From an uncultured Phycisphaerae bacterium (GTDB lineage Bacteria; Planctomycetota; Phycisphaerae; Sedimentisphaerales; Anaerohalosphaeraceae): 30,728 nucleotides of DNA. Numbering within the stretch: the first letter of the stretch is position 1; each line of letters begins with the position of its first letter. The notes beneath the pieces are model-generated. The model saw nothing but the letters and a program-made list of their open reading frames with translations, had not been told where the DNA came from and ran no database searches. Below are positions 16,143-23,826 of this stretch, in pieces. The translations under genes were made by a program, and so were the position numbers. The DNA lies in the NCBI GenBank assembly GCA_937995495.1, contig CALKKA010000191.1:1-30728 (forward strand), read 5' to 3'.

Positions 16143-18068
16143 ATGGCAAAAGCAAAACTTCCTGACGGAAGCATTTTAGAGGTCGCCGATGGGGCGACTG
16201 TGGCAGACTTAGCAGCTCAAATTGGGCCGGGTTTAGCGAGGGTGGCTCTTGCGGCAAAATTAAATGATAAGCTTGTTGACCTTTCAACGTCACTCAACGG
16301 TGAGGTCGATGTGGTCATTATCACTTCCAAAGACGATATGGGGCTTGAAATTACACGCCATAGTTGCGCGCATATTATGGCTGAGGCAATTTGCTCCATC
16401 TGGCCCCAAACCCAACTTGTTTATGGGCCAACGGTGGAGGGTGGATTCTACTACGACATTGATTTAGACACTCCGATCCGGCCAGAAGACTTCGAGAAAA
16501 TAGAACAGAAGATGAAAGAAATCGTCAAGGCGGACACCCCGTTTGAGCGGATTCAAATGAGCCGCGGCGATGCCAGATCAAAAATGGCCGGCGATAAGTA
16601 TAAGTTGGACAATATCGACAACGCTGCTGGTGATGTGCTGAGTTTCTATAAGCACGGCACAGATGGATTTGAAGATTTGTGCAGAGGACCGCATATCCCC
16701 CGTACTGGTAGCATTGATGCCAAGAGTTTCAAGATCATGTCTGTGGCAGGGGCGTATTGGCATGGCGATGCAACGCAGAAGATGTTGCAGCGTGTATACG
16801 GAACATGCTGGCGGAACAAGAAGGAACTGGCGGATTATCTTTTCCGATTAGAAGAGGCCAAAAAACGGGACCATCGTCTTATCGGCAAACAGATGGACCT
16901 TTTCAGTTTCCATGAGGAGGGGCCCGGATTCGCATTCCTGCATCCCAAGGGGATGAGAATTTGGAACGGGATAATTGATTTTTGGCGTGATGTGCATCAA
17001 CGCTATGAGTATGAAGAGATCAAAACGCCGATCATGCTGAATGAATCTCTGTGGCATAAATCTGGCCATTGGGATAACTATAAAGAAAATATGTATTTCA
17101 CCACAGTTGATGACATCACCTATGCGGTTAAGCCGATGAACTGCCCCGGCGGATTGCTGGTTTATAACAGCAATAAGCATTCATATCGCGAGTTGCCGAT
17201 GCGAACGGCTGAACTGGGCTTGGTACATCGTTATGAGGCCAGTGGTCAGATGCATGGACTGGTACGAGTCCGTCAGTTCACGCAGGATGACGCACACATT
17301 TTCTGCATACCTGAGCAGATTGAAAGCGAGATAGTTGGAGTGATTGATCTTGTTCAGGAAATGTACGCTGCATTCGGCTTTGAGGATTACCATGTTGAAC
17401 TCTCAACGCAACCGGAAAAGCATATTGGCTCGGATGAAATTTGGGAAACGGCGACCCATGCATTGAAGGGCGCCCTTGAGCATAAGCAAATGGATTATCA
17501 GATCAATGAAGGCGACGGAGCATTTTACGGTCCAAAGATCGACTTCCATATTAGCGACTGCCTCAACCGGTCGTGGCAGTTGGGAACTATTCAGCTTGAT
17601 TTTTCGATGCCCGAGCGGTTTGGACTGGCCTATACAGCCGCCGACAATACAGAAAAGACTCCTGTGATGATTCACCGTGCGATTCTTGGTTCGCTGGAGC
17701 GCTTTATGGGGATTTTAATTGAGCACTACGCGGGTAATTTCCCGATTTGGTTGGCACCTGAGCAGTTACGGGTATTGCCGATCAGCGAAAAAACAAATGA
17801 TTATGCCGCAGCTGTACTCAGCCAACTGAAAGAAGTGGGGTTGATTGCGACTTTGGATACATCAGACGATAAAGTTGGGGCCAAGATCGCCCGTGCTCAC
17901 GCAGATAAGGTTCCCTACATGCTGGTGGTGGGACCGAAAGAATCCGAAGAGGGCGTTGTTAATGTCCGAATGCGGCAGAGCAAGGAGACGAAAACCATTG
18001 CCTTGAGCGATTTGATATCAATTATACAGCAAAAAATTGCCGATAAATCATTGGACTTAATGATTTAG
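16143..18068 (+). CDS. thrS: Threonine--tRNA ligase
   Basis: Charges tRNA-Thr with threonine in the cytoplasm. The protein is 641 aa, full length, with all domains in order. They are an N-terminal TGS domain (about 1 to 62, LPDGSILEVADG), the editing domain with HSCAHIMAEAI and FEDLCRGPHIP, and the class II catalytic core. The core shows MNCPGG, motif 2-like VRVRQFTQDDAHIFC and motif 3-like IHRAILGSLERF, whose Cys and two His residues match the zinc ligands. A C-terminal anticodon-binding domain follows (LPISEKTNDYA, ARAHADKVPYMLVVG). It is first in the thrS-infC-rpmI-rplT-pheS cluster found in many bacteria. Confidence 0.98.
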   Translation: MAKAKLPDGSILEVADGATVADLAAQIGPGLARVALAAKLNDKLVDLSTSLNGEVDVVIITSKDDMGLEITRHSCAHIMAEAICSIWPQTQLVYGPTVEGGFYYDIDLDTPIRPEDFEKIEQKMKEIVKADTPFERIQMSRGDARSKMAGDKYKLDNIDNAAGDVLSFYKHGTDGFEDLCRGPHIPRTGSIDAKSFKIMSVAGAYWHGDATQKMLQRVYGTCWRNKKELADYLFRLEEAKKRDHRLIGKQMDLFSFHEEGPGFAFLHPKGMRIWNGIIDFWRDVHQRYEYEEIKTPIMLNESLWHKSGHWDNYKENMYFTTVDDITYAVKPMNCPGGLLVYNSNKHSYRELPMRTAELGLVHRYEASGQMHGLVRVRQFTQDDAHIFCIPEQIESEIVGVIDLVQEMYAAFGFEDYHVELSTQPEKHIGSDEIWETATHALKGALEHKQMDYQINEGDGAFYGPKIDFHISDCLNRSWQLGTIQLDFSMPERFGLAYTAADNTEKTPVMIHRAILGSLERFMGILIEHYAGNFPIWLAPEQLRVLPISEKTNDYAAAVLSQLKEVGLIATLDTSDDKVGAKIARAHADKVPYMLVVGPKESEEGVVNVRMRQSKETKTIALSDLISIIQQKIADKSLDLMI

Positions 18069-18115
18069 GGTAAATAATTAAATTAAGGTAATATTGGATA
18101 TAGAAAGTTATTTTG

Positions 18116-18131
18116 AAAGGTGAAGATCATT
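18116..18131 (+). promoter_or_regulatory. infC ribosome site and probable ATT start codon
   Basis: An AAAGGTGA Shine-Dalgarno sequence (18116-18123) ends five bases before an in-frame ATT at 18129-18131. The only conventional start nearby, GTG at 18120, lies inside that ribosome site and so has no properly spaced one of its own. infC is known for AUU/AUC/AUA starts that let IF-3 repress its own translation. The neighbouring ATC at 18126 is an alternative. Confidence 0.6.
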
Positions 18132-18641
18132 AGCAAGGCAAATTTACGCATCAACGAGCGGATTCGAACAAGCCCAGTCCGGTTGATCGATGAAAATAAC
18201 AACCAGGTGGGACTGGTCGATGTTAAGGAGGCCCAGTTTAAAGCTCACAATCTGGGTTTGGATCTCGTGGAGGTTTCTCCAAATTCTGAGCCGCCAGTCT
18301 GTCGGATTATGGATTACGGAAAACACCTGTATGAGCAGAAGCGGAAAGTGAAGTTAAGCCAGAAAAAACAGCATACGGTTGTCCTGAAAGAAATCCGTCT
18401 GCGTCCTAAAATTGACGATCATGATCGGGACATCAAGATTGACAGGGCGGCCAAATTTCTGGATAAGGGGCACAAAGTGCAGTTTACCATGCTCTTTCGC
18501 GGGCGTGAGATGATGCATGTCGATCGTGGCCGTGAGATTATGGACGAGGTTACCGAAATACTGGCTGAGAAAGGCAAAGTCGAACGAAGACCCCAAATGC
18601 TGGGTCGGCGCATGACGATGGTGGTTTCGCCCGAAAAATAG
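18120..18641 (+). CDS. infC: Translation initiation factor IF-3
   Basis: Binds the 30S subunit, keeps subunits apart and proofreads the start codon and initiator tRNA. Length is up to 173 aa, usual for IF-3. The N-domain has RINERIR, LGLDLVEVSP and PPVCRIMDYGK, the linker is lysine-rich, and the C-domain has KEIRLRPKIDDHD, FLDKGHKVQFT and FRGREM. The coordinates give the longest reading from GTG at 18120. The real start is probably the ATT at 18129, because the ribosome site overlaps the GTG; that would give about 170 aa. It lies 51 bases after thrS in the conserved order. Confidence 0.97.
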   Translation: MKIISKANLRINERIRTSPVRLIDENNNQVGLVDVKEAQFKAHNLGLDLVEVSPNSEPPVCRIMDYGKHLYEQKRKVKLSQKKQHTVVLKEIRLRPKIDDHDRDIKIDRAAKFLDKGHKVQFTMLFRGREMMHVDRGREIMDEVTEILAEKGKVERRPQMLGRRMTMVVSPEK

Positions 18642-18691
18642 TAGTCAGTGCTTGTTTTGGCGCCTCAAAACCAAAAAATACGGATAAAGAG

Positions 18692-18720
18692 TTGACAAAA
18701 CATGACCGGTGGGGTATTGT
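18692..18720 (+). promoter_or_regulatory. Internal sigma-70 promoter for rpmI-rplT-pheS
   Basis: TTGACA (18692-18697), 17 bases, TATTGT (18715-18720). A second TTGACA at 18735-18740 with a weaker CATAAA (18759-18764) follows. Either could add transcription of the ribosomal protein genes independent of thrS-infC. Confidence 0.6.
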
Positions 18721-18786
18721 GACGAATCTTTGATTTGACAAAAATCGCGATTGTTACGCATAAACACTTTTCATGAAAGAACTTAT

Positions 18787-18981
18787 ATGCCTAAGCAAAA
18801 AACACATAAGGGGTTGGCTAAGCGTGTCAAAGTAACCGGCACGGGTAAAATTAAACGCCCTAAATGCAACGGAAGCCACTTGATGAGCGGTACAAGCTCT
18901 AAAATATGTCGTGGATTGACAAAGAGCGTGCTGATCGAGGGGGCTCGTGCCAAGAAGATCAGGACTTTGCTAAACAAGTAA
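18787..18981 (+). CDS. rpmI: 50S ribosomal protein L35
   Basis: Small basic component of the large ribosomal subunit, 64 aa. MPKQKTHKGLAKRVKVTGTG is the expected N-terminus, and the C-terminal part is rich in Lys and Arg (KKIRTLLNK). The ATG at 18787 was chosen over an upstream in-frame ATG at 18751 because L35 proteins begin MPK and a GAAAGA ribosome site precedes it. It sits between infC and rplT as in most bacteria. Confidence 0.96.
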   Translation: MPKQKTHKGLAKRVKVTGTGKIKRPKCNGSHLMSGTSSKICRGLTKSVLIEGARAKKIRTLLNK

Positions 18982-19004
18982 ATTGAAACCCATTTTTTGG
19001 GTCT

Positions 19005-19046
19005 AAACTGCTTCCCGGCCCCATCAGCTTGCCGTAGCAGTTTTTT
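19005..19046 (+). terminator. Terminator-like hairpin between rpmI and rplT
   Basis: An outer 8-base stem (AAACTGCT 19005-19012 with AGCAGTTT 19036-19043) contains an inner CGGC/GCCG stem (19016-19019, 19031-19034). It runs into a six-T tract (19041-19046). A small ACCCA/TGGGT hairpin lies just before it (18988-19002). In the middle of an essential operon this suggests an attenuator or a ribosomal protein (L20-type) control site rather than a final stop. Confidence 0.55.
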
Positions 19047-19079
19047 GAGAAATCATAATCATACGAAAGGAAAGCTGGT

Positions 19080-19436
19080 ATGCCAAGAGTACGCAGAGGG
19101 GCAGCAGCCCGTCAAGCCAAGAAGAGGGTTCTCAAATCAGTTAAGGGGTATCGCGGGGCGGTTCGTACGCAAATCCGTCTTGCAAAAGAAGCCCGTACCC
19201 GTGCGGATGTTAATGCCCGTGTCGGTCGCAAATTGAAAAAACGCGACTATCGTGGTCTGTGGATTACGCGTCTGAGTGCGGCCTGCAGGATGCGCGATAT
19301 GCGTTATAGCGAATTCATCAACGGTCTGAAAAAAGCCGGGATCGAACTCAATCGCAAGATGCTTAGCGAAATAGCGATTGCCGATGAAGCTGCTTTCGAT
19401 ACTATCGTTGCCCAGGCCAAGGCCGCTCTGGCATAG
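19080..19436 (+). CDS. rplT: 50S ribosomal protein L20
   Basis: Binds 23S rRNA early in 50S assembly and in several bacteria represses its own operon. The length of 118 aa is standard. It begins MPRVRRGAAARQAKKRVLK and has the globular part WITRLSAACR, YSEFINGLKKAGIELNRKML and AIADEAAFD. The ATG at 19080 has a strong AAGGAAAG site. It follows rpmI by 98 bases, an unusually long gap that contains the attenuator-like hairpin. Confidence 0.97.
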   Translation: MPRVRRGAAARQAKKRVLKSVKGYRGAVRTQIRLAKEARTRADVNARVGRKLKKRDYRGLWITRLSAACRMRDMRYSEFINGLKKAGIELNRKMLSEIAIADEAAFDTIVAQAKAALA

Positions 19437-19489
19437 AGTGGGTATCGAATACATTTTTCTGCTTTGAACCCCGTTAAGGATTGGCGCGA

Positions 19490-20479
19490 ATGCTGGAGCA
19501 GTTCACACAGATTGGTAACGATGCCCGCACCGAATTAGCGAATATTACGGATGCTGAGTCTTTAGAAGCGTTTCGTATTCAGTATCTCGGGCGTAAAGGA
19601 TCTGTGACCGGGATGCTCAGCATGATCGGCAAACTGCCCAAAGAACAGAAGCGAGAAGGGGGTCAACTCGCAAACACAATCAAGAAGGAAATCACCCAGG
19701 CATTCGAAGCGTTAAAGGCCGAACTTGCGTCTTCGACAAAAAAATCCAAACCAATCGTTGATGTTACGCTGCCCGGTATTGGCACGGGACAGGGCAAATC
19801 GCATATTATTTCACAGGCGGTTTCTGAGCTACTGGAAATCTTTGGACGGATGGGATTTGACATCGCATATGGACCGGAAGTTGAGGACGAGTGGCATAAC
19901 TTCATCGCCTTGAATATACCGCCGGAACATCCTGCACGGGATCCAATTGACAATTTCTATGTCGATGAGTCAACACTGCTCCGAAGCCAGACATCGACAA
20001 TTCAGATTCGAGTGATGGAACACACAAAACCCCCGATCCGTGTGGTAGCGCCCGGGAGAGTCTATCGGCCTGATACAGTGGACGCGACGCACATGTTCAT
20101 GTTCCACCAACTTGAGGCGCTGGTCGTTGATGAAGGCATTACGATGGTGGACCTGAAAAGCAGTGTCAACCAGTTCATCCATACCTTTTTCGGAGCCGAT
20201 ACCCAATGGCGTTTTCGGCCGAGTTTTTTCCCGTTTACTGAGCCAAGTTGTGAAGTCGATATCCTTTGGGTGGATAAATCCGGAAATGAAAACTGGATGG
20301 AGATTGGGGGCTGCGGGATGGTCGACCCGAATGTTTTCGACGCGGTCGGCATTGACAGCGAAAAATATACCGGGTGGGCTTTTGGCTTTGGTATCGAGCG
20401 GTTGGCGATGAAAAAATATGGCATCACCGATATCAGAAATCTTTTCGAAAACGATATTCGCTTCCTGAAACAGTTTTAA
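19490..20479 (+). CDS. pheS: Phenylalanine--tRNA ligase alpha subunit
   Basis: Catalytic subunit of the alpha2-beta2 enzyme that charges tRNA-Phe. The protein is 329 aa. An N-terminal coiled-coil region (about 1 to 85) precedes the class II core. The core shows GFDIAYGPEVEDEWHNF, ARDPIDNFYV, LLRSQTSTIQIR, FHQLEALVVDEG, RPSFFPFTEPSCEVDI and motif 3 FGFGIERLAMKKYGI. The ATG at 19490 was chosen over TTG at 19481 because AAGGA abuts the TTG but is nine bases from the ATG. No beta-subunit gene (pheT) follows: the next gene is convergent and unrelated, so pheT must lie elsewhere in the genome. Confidence 0.97.
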   Translation: MLEQFTQIGNDARTELANITDAESLEAFRIQYLGRKGSVTGMLSMIGKLPKEQKREGGQLANTIKKEITQAFEALKAELASSTKKSKPIVDVTLPGIGTGQGKSHIISQAVSELLEIFGRMGFDIAYGPEVEDEWHNFIALNIPPEHPARDPIDNFYVDESTLLRSQTSTIQIRVMEHTKPPIRVVAPGRVYRPDTVDATHMFMFHQLEALVVDEGITMVDLKSSVNQFIHTFFGADTQWRFRPSFFPFTEPSCEVDILWVDKSGNENWMEIGGCGMVDPNVFDAVGIDSEKYTGWAFGFGIERLAMKKYGITDIRNLFENDIRFLKQF

Positions 20480-20525
20480 ATGCGTTTATCCAATTGGTTC
20501 AGGGGGGCGGAGGTTATGAAAGACC

Positions 20526-21554
20526 TCACGAATAATTAACTAATACCCGTTTAGCGGTTTCCGAATTGATTAGATTATTAGCGAGCAGTTTCTCAATGGA
20601 TTCAGCCATTGTAGACATGCCGTGTTTTTTGCCCGTGTCGATAACTGTTCGCAGGTGATAGCCGCCTCTTCGGCGAAGAATATTTTTTGCCCCCGTCGTT
20701 GAGGTCATGATTTCACATGCTACACGCTGGCCTCCGGTGACCAGCGGCAGCAATTCCTGATGGATCACACCTTGCAGCGTCTCAGCCAGCAGAAAGCGGA
20801 TTGTGTTTTCACCCTCATCGGGTGCATAACTAAGGATGCGTTCGATCATCTTATCGATCGAAATGACATGCAACGTTGAAAGTACCATAATACCGGTCTC
20901 GGCCGCAGTCAATGCGATTTTAATGGTTTCGTAATCTCGCATCTCACCAATAGCAATAACATCCGGGTCCTGGCGGAGAGCCGCACGCAAGCCCGTGGCA
21001 AATGTTTTAGTGTCTCGTCCGACTTCACGTTGACGGACGATCCCTTTTTTGTTTGTATGGACATACTCGATGGGGTCTTCAATGGTAACAATATGCTTTT
21101 TCTGCGTGGTATTGATGTGATCGATCATTGCTGACATCGTGGTTGTTTTACCCTGGCTGGTGCTACCAGTGATGAGAACCAGTCCTTTATCCTTTAGGGC
21201 TAGCGTTTTTACTATCTCTGGAAGAAATAATTCATCCGGTGTTTTTGGCTCTCCGGAAAGAACACGAACAGTCGCTCCCACAGCCCCATTAAAATAGCCT
21301 ACATTTATACGGAATCGTGAGCCGTTATAGGCCAGCATCAAATCAAAATCGAGATTACTTTCGAAGGCATCAATTTGTTCGGGCGTCAGCATCTCGTAAC
21401 ACAGTTCTCGACTTTTTTCATGGGAAAGCGAGTCTTCTGTTACCGGTTTGAGTTTGCCCCCGATACGAAACTGTACCGGCGCTCCTGCACAGATATGAAT
21501 GTCCGTGGCATGCTGCTCAACGGCGAAATCAAATAATTGATTGCGGTTCTGCAA
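20526..21554 (-). CDS. PilT-like type IV pilus retraction ATPase, divergent
   Basis: Hexameric AAA-type ATPase of the PilT family; PilT normally disassembles pili at the inner membrane. The protein is 342 aa, typical length. Seen: QHATDIHICAGAPVQFRIGG at the N-terminus, Walker A GSTSQGKTTT, Asp box TIEDPIEYVH and Walker B DPDVIAIGEMRD. Departures from common PilT are the GSTSQGKT loop rather than GPTGSGKS/T, TGIMVLSTLH in the His box where TGH is usual, and GAKNILRR where AIRNLIRE is usual. The start is a TTG at 21554 with GGAG six bases upstream. It follows the H-X9-DG pseudopilin gene by 85 bases on the same strand, so it may serve the pseudopilus machine. It converges with pheS. Confidence 0.85.
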   Translation of the reverse strand: MQNRNQLFDFAVEQHATDIHICAGAPVQFRIGGKLKPVTEDSLSHEKSRELCYEMLTPEQIDAFESNLDFDLMLAYNGSRFRINVGYFNGAVGATVRVLSGEPKTPDELFLPEIVKTLALKDKGLVLITGSTSQGKTTTMSAMIDHINTTQKKHIVTIEDPIEYVHTNKKGIVRQREVGRDTKTFATGLRAALRQDPDVIAIGEMRDYETIKIALTAAETGIMVLSTLHVISIDKMIERILSYAPDEGENTIRFLLAETLQGVIHQELLPLVTGGQRVACEIMTSTTGAKNILRRRGGYHLRTVIDTGKKHGMSTMAESIEKLLANNLINSETAKRVLVNYS

Positions 21555-21639
21555 CGTTATCTCCTGAACATTTAGCCTCCGCTATACTCGACACGCAAAA
21601 GTGTGTGGCCCCAGCTGGATATCGATTAATAATGTGCAG

Positions 21640-22563
21640 TCAGTCTGGATCTTTGAACGAGACTATCCACTCCGGCCAGTCGGGCAGCGGTGCGGAGGTG
21701 TTGTAAGTTTTATGCCATTTCAGCCGCCATAGTTCTTTCGGGCTGATGGATTTGACCGTCCCGTCCATCACCAGGACATTCAGCTTTTCTTTATGACGGT
21801 TCACGGTGAACCGCTGCATGTGGTTCATGTGTCTGTCTGGCCAGTCGTAGGCAACTGATTCGGGTTCTGGCTCATTGACAAAACCGGGCATCTCCATCAT
21901 CGGAGGCATCGGACCGTTTGGCTCGCTCATTGGCGGCGGAATCATGCCCGGCATACCGGGTATTTGACCCATGGGAGCATCATAGCCGGATCGATTTTCC
22001 TGACCGAATTGGCCTTGTTCTTCTGGTGGCAGGTCAGTGGATTCGGGCCGCCCGGTGTACCAGAGTGCATCGGCCATGAGCGGGATTTTTGAACCGCCGT
22101 AATGGTCCATGGTTCGCCAACTGTTGGATGTGTCGTGGCCTTCAGTTTCCAGAACCTCTTTGGGCGTGTCGCCCAGCCAACCATTGAGGCCGTAGCTGCC
22201 GGAGAAGATATCTTCGATTTTACCGCCCCATCCCGAACGAACTGAGGGACAGGCTTTAAGTTTTGGCACTTGATAGTAAGATTTCAAGGCATAGGGCCAT
22301 AAATCTGAATTTCTGCTTGAGTGTGTTACGTCGTTGGGGTCGGTGTAGTCATAATAACCTGCAAAGAAATGGCTGTCATGATCTTCGGTATAAAGTGTCA
22401 GGATTAGACCCCACTGGGACAGATTGGCCATGCAGACTACTTGCTGTGCCCGTTTTTTAATCGCAGACAGTGCGGGCATGAGAATGGACAGCAACATCGC
22501 AATGATAGAGATCACGACAAGCAACTCGATCAATGTGAATCCGTTTTTGTTTTGAGTTTTCAT
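21640..22563 (-). CDS. Type II pseudopilin with H-X9-DG domain
   Basis: The protein is 307 aa with a class III signal: after MKTQNKNG, predicted cleavage precedes F9 of FTLIELLVVISIIAML, with Glu at mature position 5. The C-terminus contains H257, nine residues, then D267-G268 (RHKEKLNVLVMDGTV), the prepilin processing-associated signature typical of Planctomycetota, Verrucomicrobiota and Lentisphaerota. Conserved Cys44 and Cys105 lie in the globular domain. A Met/Pro/Gly-rich stretch (about residues 197 to 228) interrupts that domain. GGAG precedes the ATG at 22563. By its canonical signal and length it is the best candidate for the major, GspG-like subunit. It is the last of four pseudopilin-like genes in the operon. 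Confidence 0.88.
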   Translation of the reverse strand: MKTQNKNGFTLIELLVVISIIAMLLSILMPALSAIKKRAQQVVCMANLSQWGLILTLYTEDHDSHFFAGYYDYTDPNDVTHSSRNSDLWPYALKSYYQVPKLKACPSVRSGWGGKIEDIFSGSYGLNGWLGDTPKEVLETEGHDTSNSWRTMDHYGGSKIPLMADALWYTGRPESTDLPPEEQGQFGQENRSGYDAPMGQIPGMPGMIPPPMSEPNGPMPPMMEMPGFVNEPEPESVAYDWPDRHMNHMQRFTVNRHKEKLNVLVMDGTVKSISPKELWRLKWHKTYNTSAPLPDWPEWIVSFKDPD

Positions 22564-22585
22564 TATTTATTCACTCCTTATTTTT

Positions 22586-22960
22586 TCAGTGTTTCAGTAC
22601 AAATTTCTGTGGATGTCTATATGAAAAGCGCCTGTCCTCTGCATGGCCGGTCACGGTGAATGTCGATCGATCACCTGCCTGTGAAATCAGCTCGATGGTA
22701 CAGGTAATGGTCTTATTTTCCTGATTAATCTCTAAGAGACGGGGTTGATCGCTGCTGATTGTGGCCTTTGGGTTCTTTTCGAGCCATGTGATCCCGCTTT
22801 CACAGGCAAACCGGGCGTGTGTTTTCAGGGCGGCCCGTCGTGTATTCGTCAGTATCTGCCGGCTGTTGGATGTCAAAACCACGCTTGCCATCCCCAGCAG
22901 CGGAATCAGTGCAATGACCAGCAGCAGGATGAATCCTTTTTGTCGGTTGGTTCGTTTCAT
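22586..22960 (-). CDS. Small pseudopilin-like protein (PilX/GspK-like)
   Basis: The protein is 124 aa. The N-terminus MKRTNRQKGFILLLVIALIP resembles the PilX/GspK class of prepilins: a basic leader, Gly before the hydrophobic helix, and no Glu at mature position 5. Loss of Glu5 is characteristic of GspK-type tip pseudopilins. The body is short (GspK is usually about 300 aa), with HARFACESGITWLEKNP near the start resembling the post-helix region of PilX/GspK proteins. The ATG at 22960 overlaps the preceding stop as TGATG; a GTG one codon upstream is possible. The specific subunit role is inferred from position and signal only. Confidence 0.68.
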   Translation of the reverse strand: MKRTNRQKGFILLLVIALIPLLGMASVVLTSNSRQILTNTRRAALKTHARFACESGITWLEKNPKATISSDQPRLLEINQENKTITCTIELISQAGDRSTFTVTGHAEDRRFSYRHPQKFVLKH

Positions 22961-23442
22961 CACGGTTGAGCCTTTTTGAAAAATACGACGGTCTGCTTAA
23001 AACTAATTTGTTCTCTATCGGGGTCTTGTTGCTGATTCCATGTGGTCAGTTCGACGGCGTAAGGTCGGTCGCTTTGACTCCAGAGTCTGGTCTCTGTTTT
23101 GAGATGCGGAAGCTGCCAGATGTATTCCGCGCCCGCGTCATTCATGGCAGGGCGGCGGGCGATGTGTCCGTCGCTCAGCGTATAACGCACCATTCCGCCC
23201 GGTTGCTCCAGTGTCAGCACGCCGCCGGCAAGACCGGCAATGCGGTTGGAGCGCTCGATATCGTTTCTGAGTTGATCAAGGGCTTTCATAGAGCGGTTCA
23301 GTGTCTGGCAGACGCGGGCTGAATGCGGGATTTCCGAAACCAGCGTTCGCATCGGGCGAACGGACAACCCCATCAGGACTATGATCATGACGATGATCAC
23401 AAGCATTTCGGTCAGGGCGTAGGCGCGGCGTTTTATCTTCAT
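22960..23442 (-). CDS. Pseudopilin-like protein, possibly GspJ-like
   Basis: The protein is 160 aa. It begins MKIKRRAYALTEMLVIIVMI, a prepilin-like leader and hydrophobic helix with Glu in the expected position. However, Ala-Tyr stands where Gly-Phe is usual at the peptidase cleavage site. Behind the helix is a soluble domain with GGVLTLEQPGGMVRYTLSDG and a tail suggestive of the GspJ/GspH kind (single-residue match level only). The ATG at 23442 overlaps the stop of the preceding pseudopilin gene by four bases, and its own stop overlaps the next gene. It may be a minor pseudopilin that is processed poorly or not at all. Confidence 0.65.
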   Translation of the reverse strand: MKIKRRAYALTEMLVIIVMIIVLMGLSVRPMRTLVSEIPHSARVCQTLNRSMKALDQLRNDIERSNRIAGLAGGVLTLEQPGGMVRYTLSDGHIARRPAMNDAGAEYIWQLPHLKTETRLWSQSDRPYAVELTTWNQQQDPDREQISFKQTVVFFKKAQP

Positions 23443-23825
23443 TGGCCGTCTCCTTCTGCCGCCGGAAGATAGCGTGTAAGGTAGATCTGGACATTATTAT
23501 GCTTCACCTTTTTTCTGAGTGTCAGGTCAATCCTCTGTAGTCCCTGCCATTGACCGATGCCGTCGCTGGTTTCGATGGTGCAACTCACACCCGGCCAGAG
23601 TTTCTTAAATGTTGTCTCCTCTATCGGTTTGCCCGTTGATGTGATGGCATCGATCTGGGCCTGTCCAGCATTGTGGCAGGTGTGCCTGGCCCAGAGATTT
23701 TTGTTCAGCTTTCCAAATGAAACGCTCAATGCGACAAGCACCCCGATAATGGTGGCAATCACGCTGATGGCGACTACCAGTTCAATGCTTAAAAGACCTT
23801 TTTGTTTTCTATGTTTTTTCATCAT
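23439..23825 (-). CDS. Minor pseudopilin, possibly GspI-like
   Basis: The protein is 128 aa with a class III signal, KQKG followed by LLSIELVVAISVIATIIGVL. Gly precedes cleavage and Glu is at mature position 5, then a long hydrophobic helix. The soluble part has two cysteines (TCHNAG and GVSCTIE) that could pair. Starts at 23825 and 23822 (MM) are both possible. The former lies one base after the stop of the second GspF-like gene, so translation is probably coupled because no good ribosome site is visible. It is assigned as a minor pseudopilin from its size and place in the operon. Confidence 0.7.
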   Translation of the reverse strand: MMKKHRKQKGLLSIELVVAISVIATIIGVLVALSVSFGKLNKNLWARHTCHNAGQAQIDAITSTGKPIEETTFKKLWPGVSCTIETSDGIGQWQGLQRIDLTLRKKVKHNNVQIYLTRYLPAAEGDGQ

Positions 23826-23826
23826 A

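Noticed and set aside
20510..20527. GAGGT/ACCTC hairpin between convergent pheS and the PilT-like gene
   Set aside because: Only a 5-base stem and no T tract on either strand.
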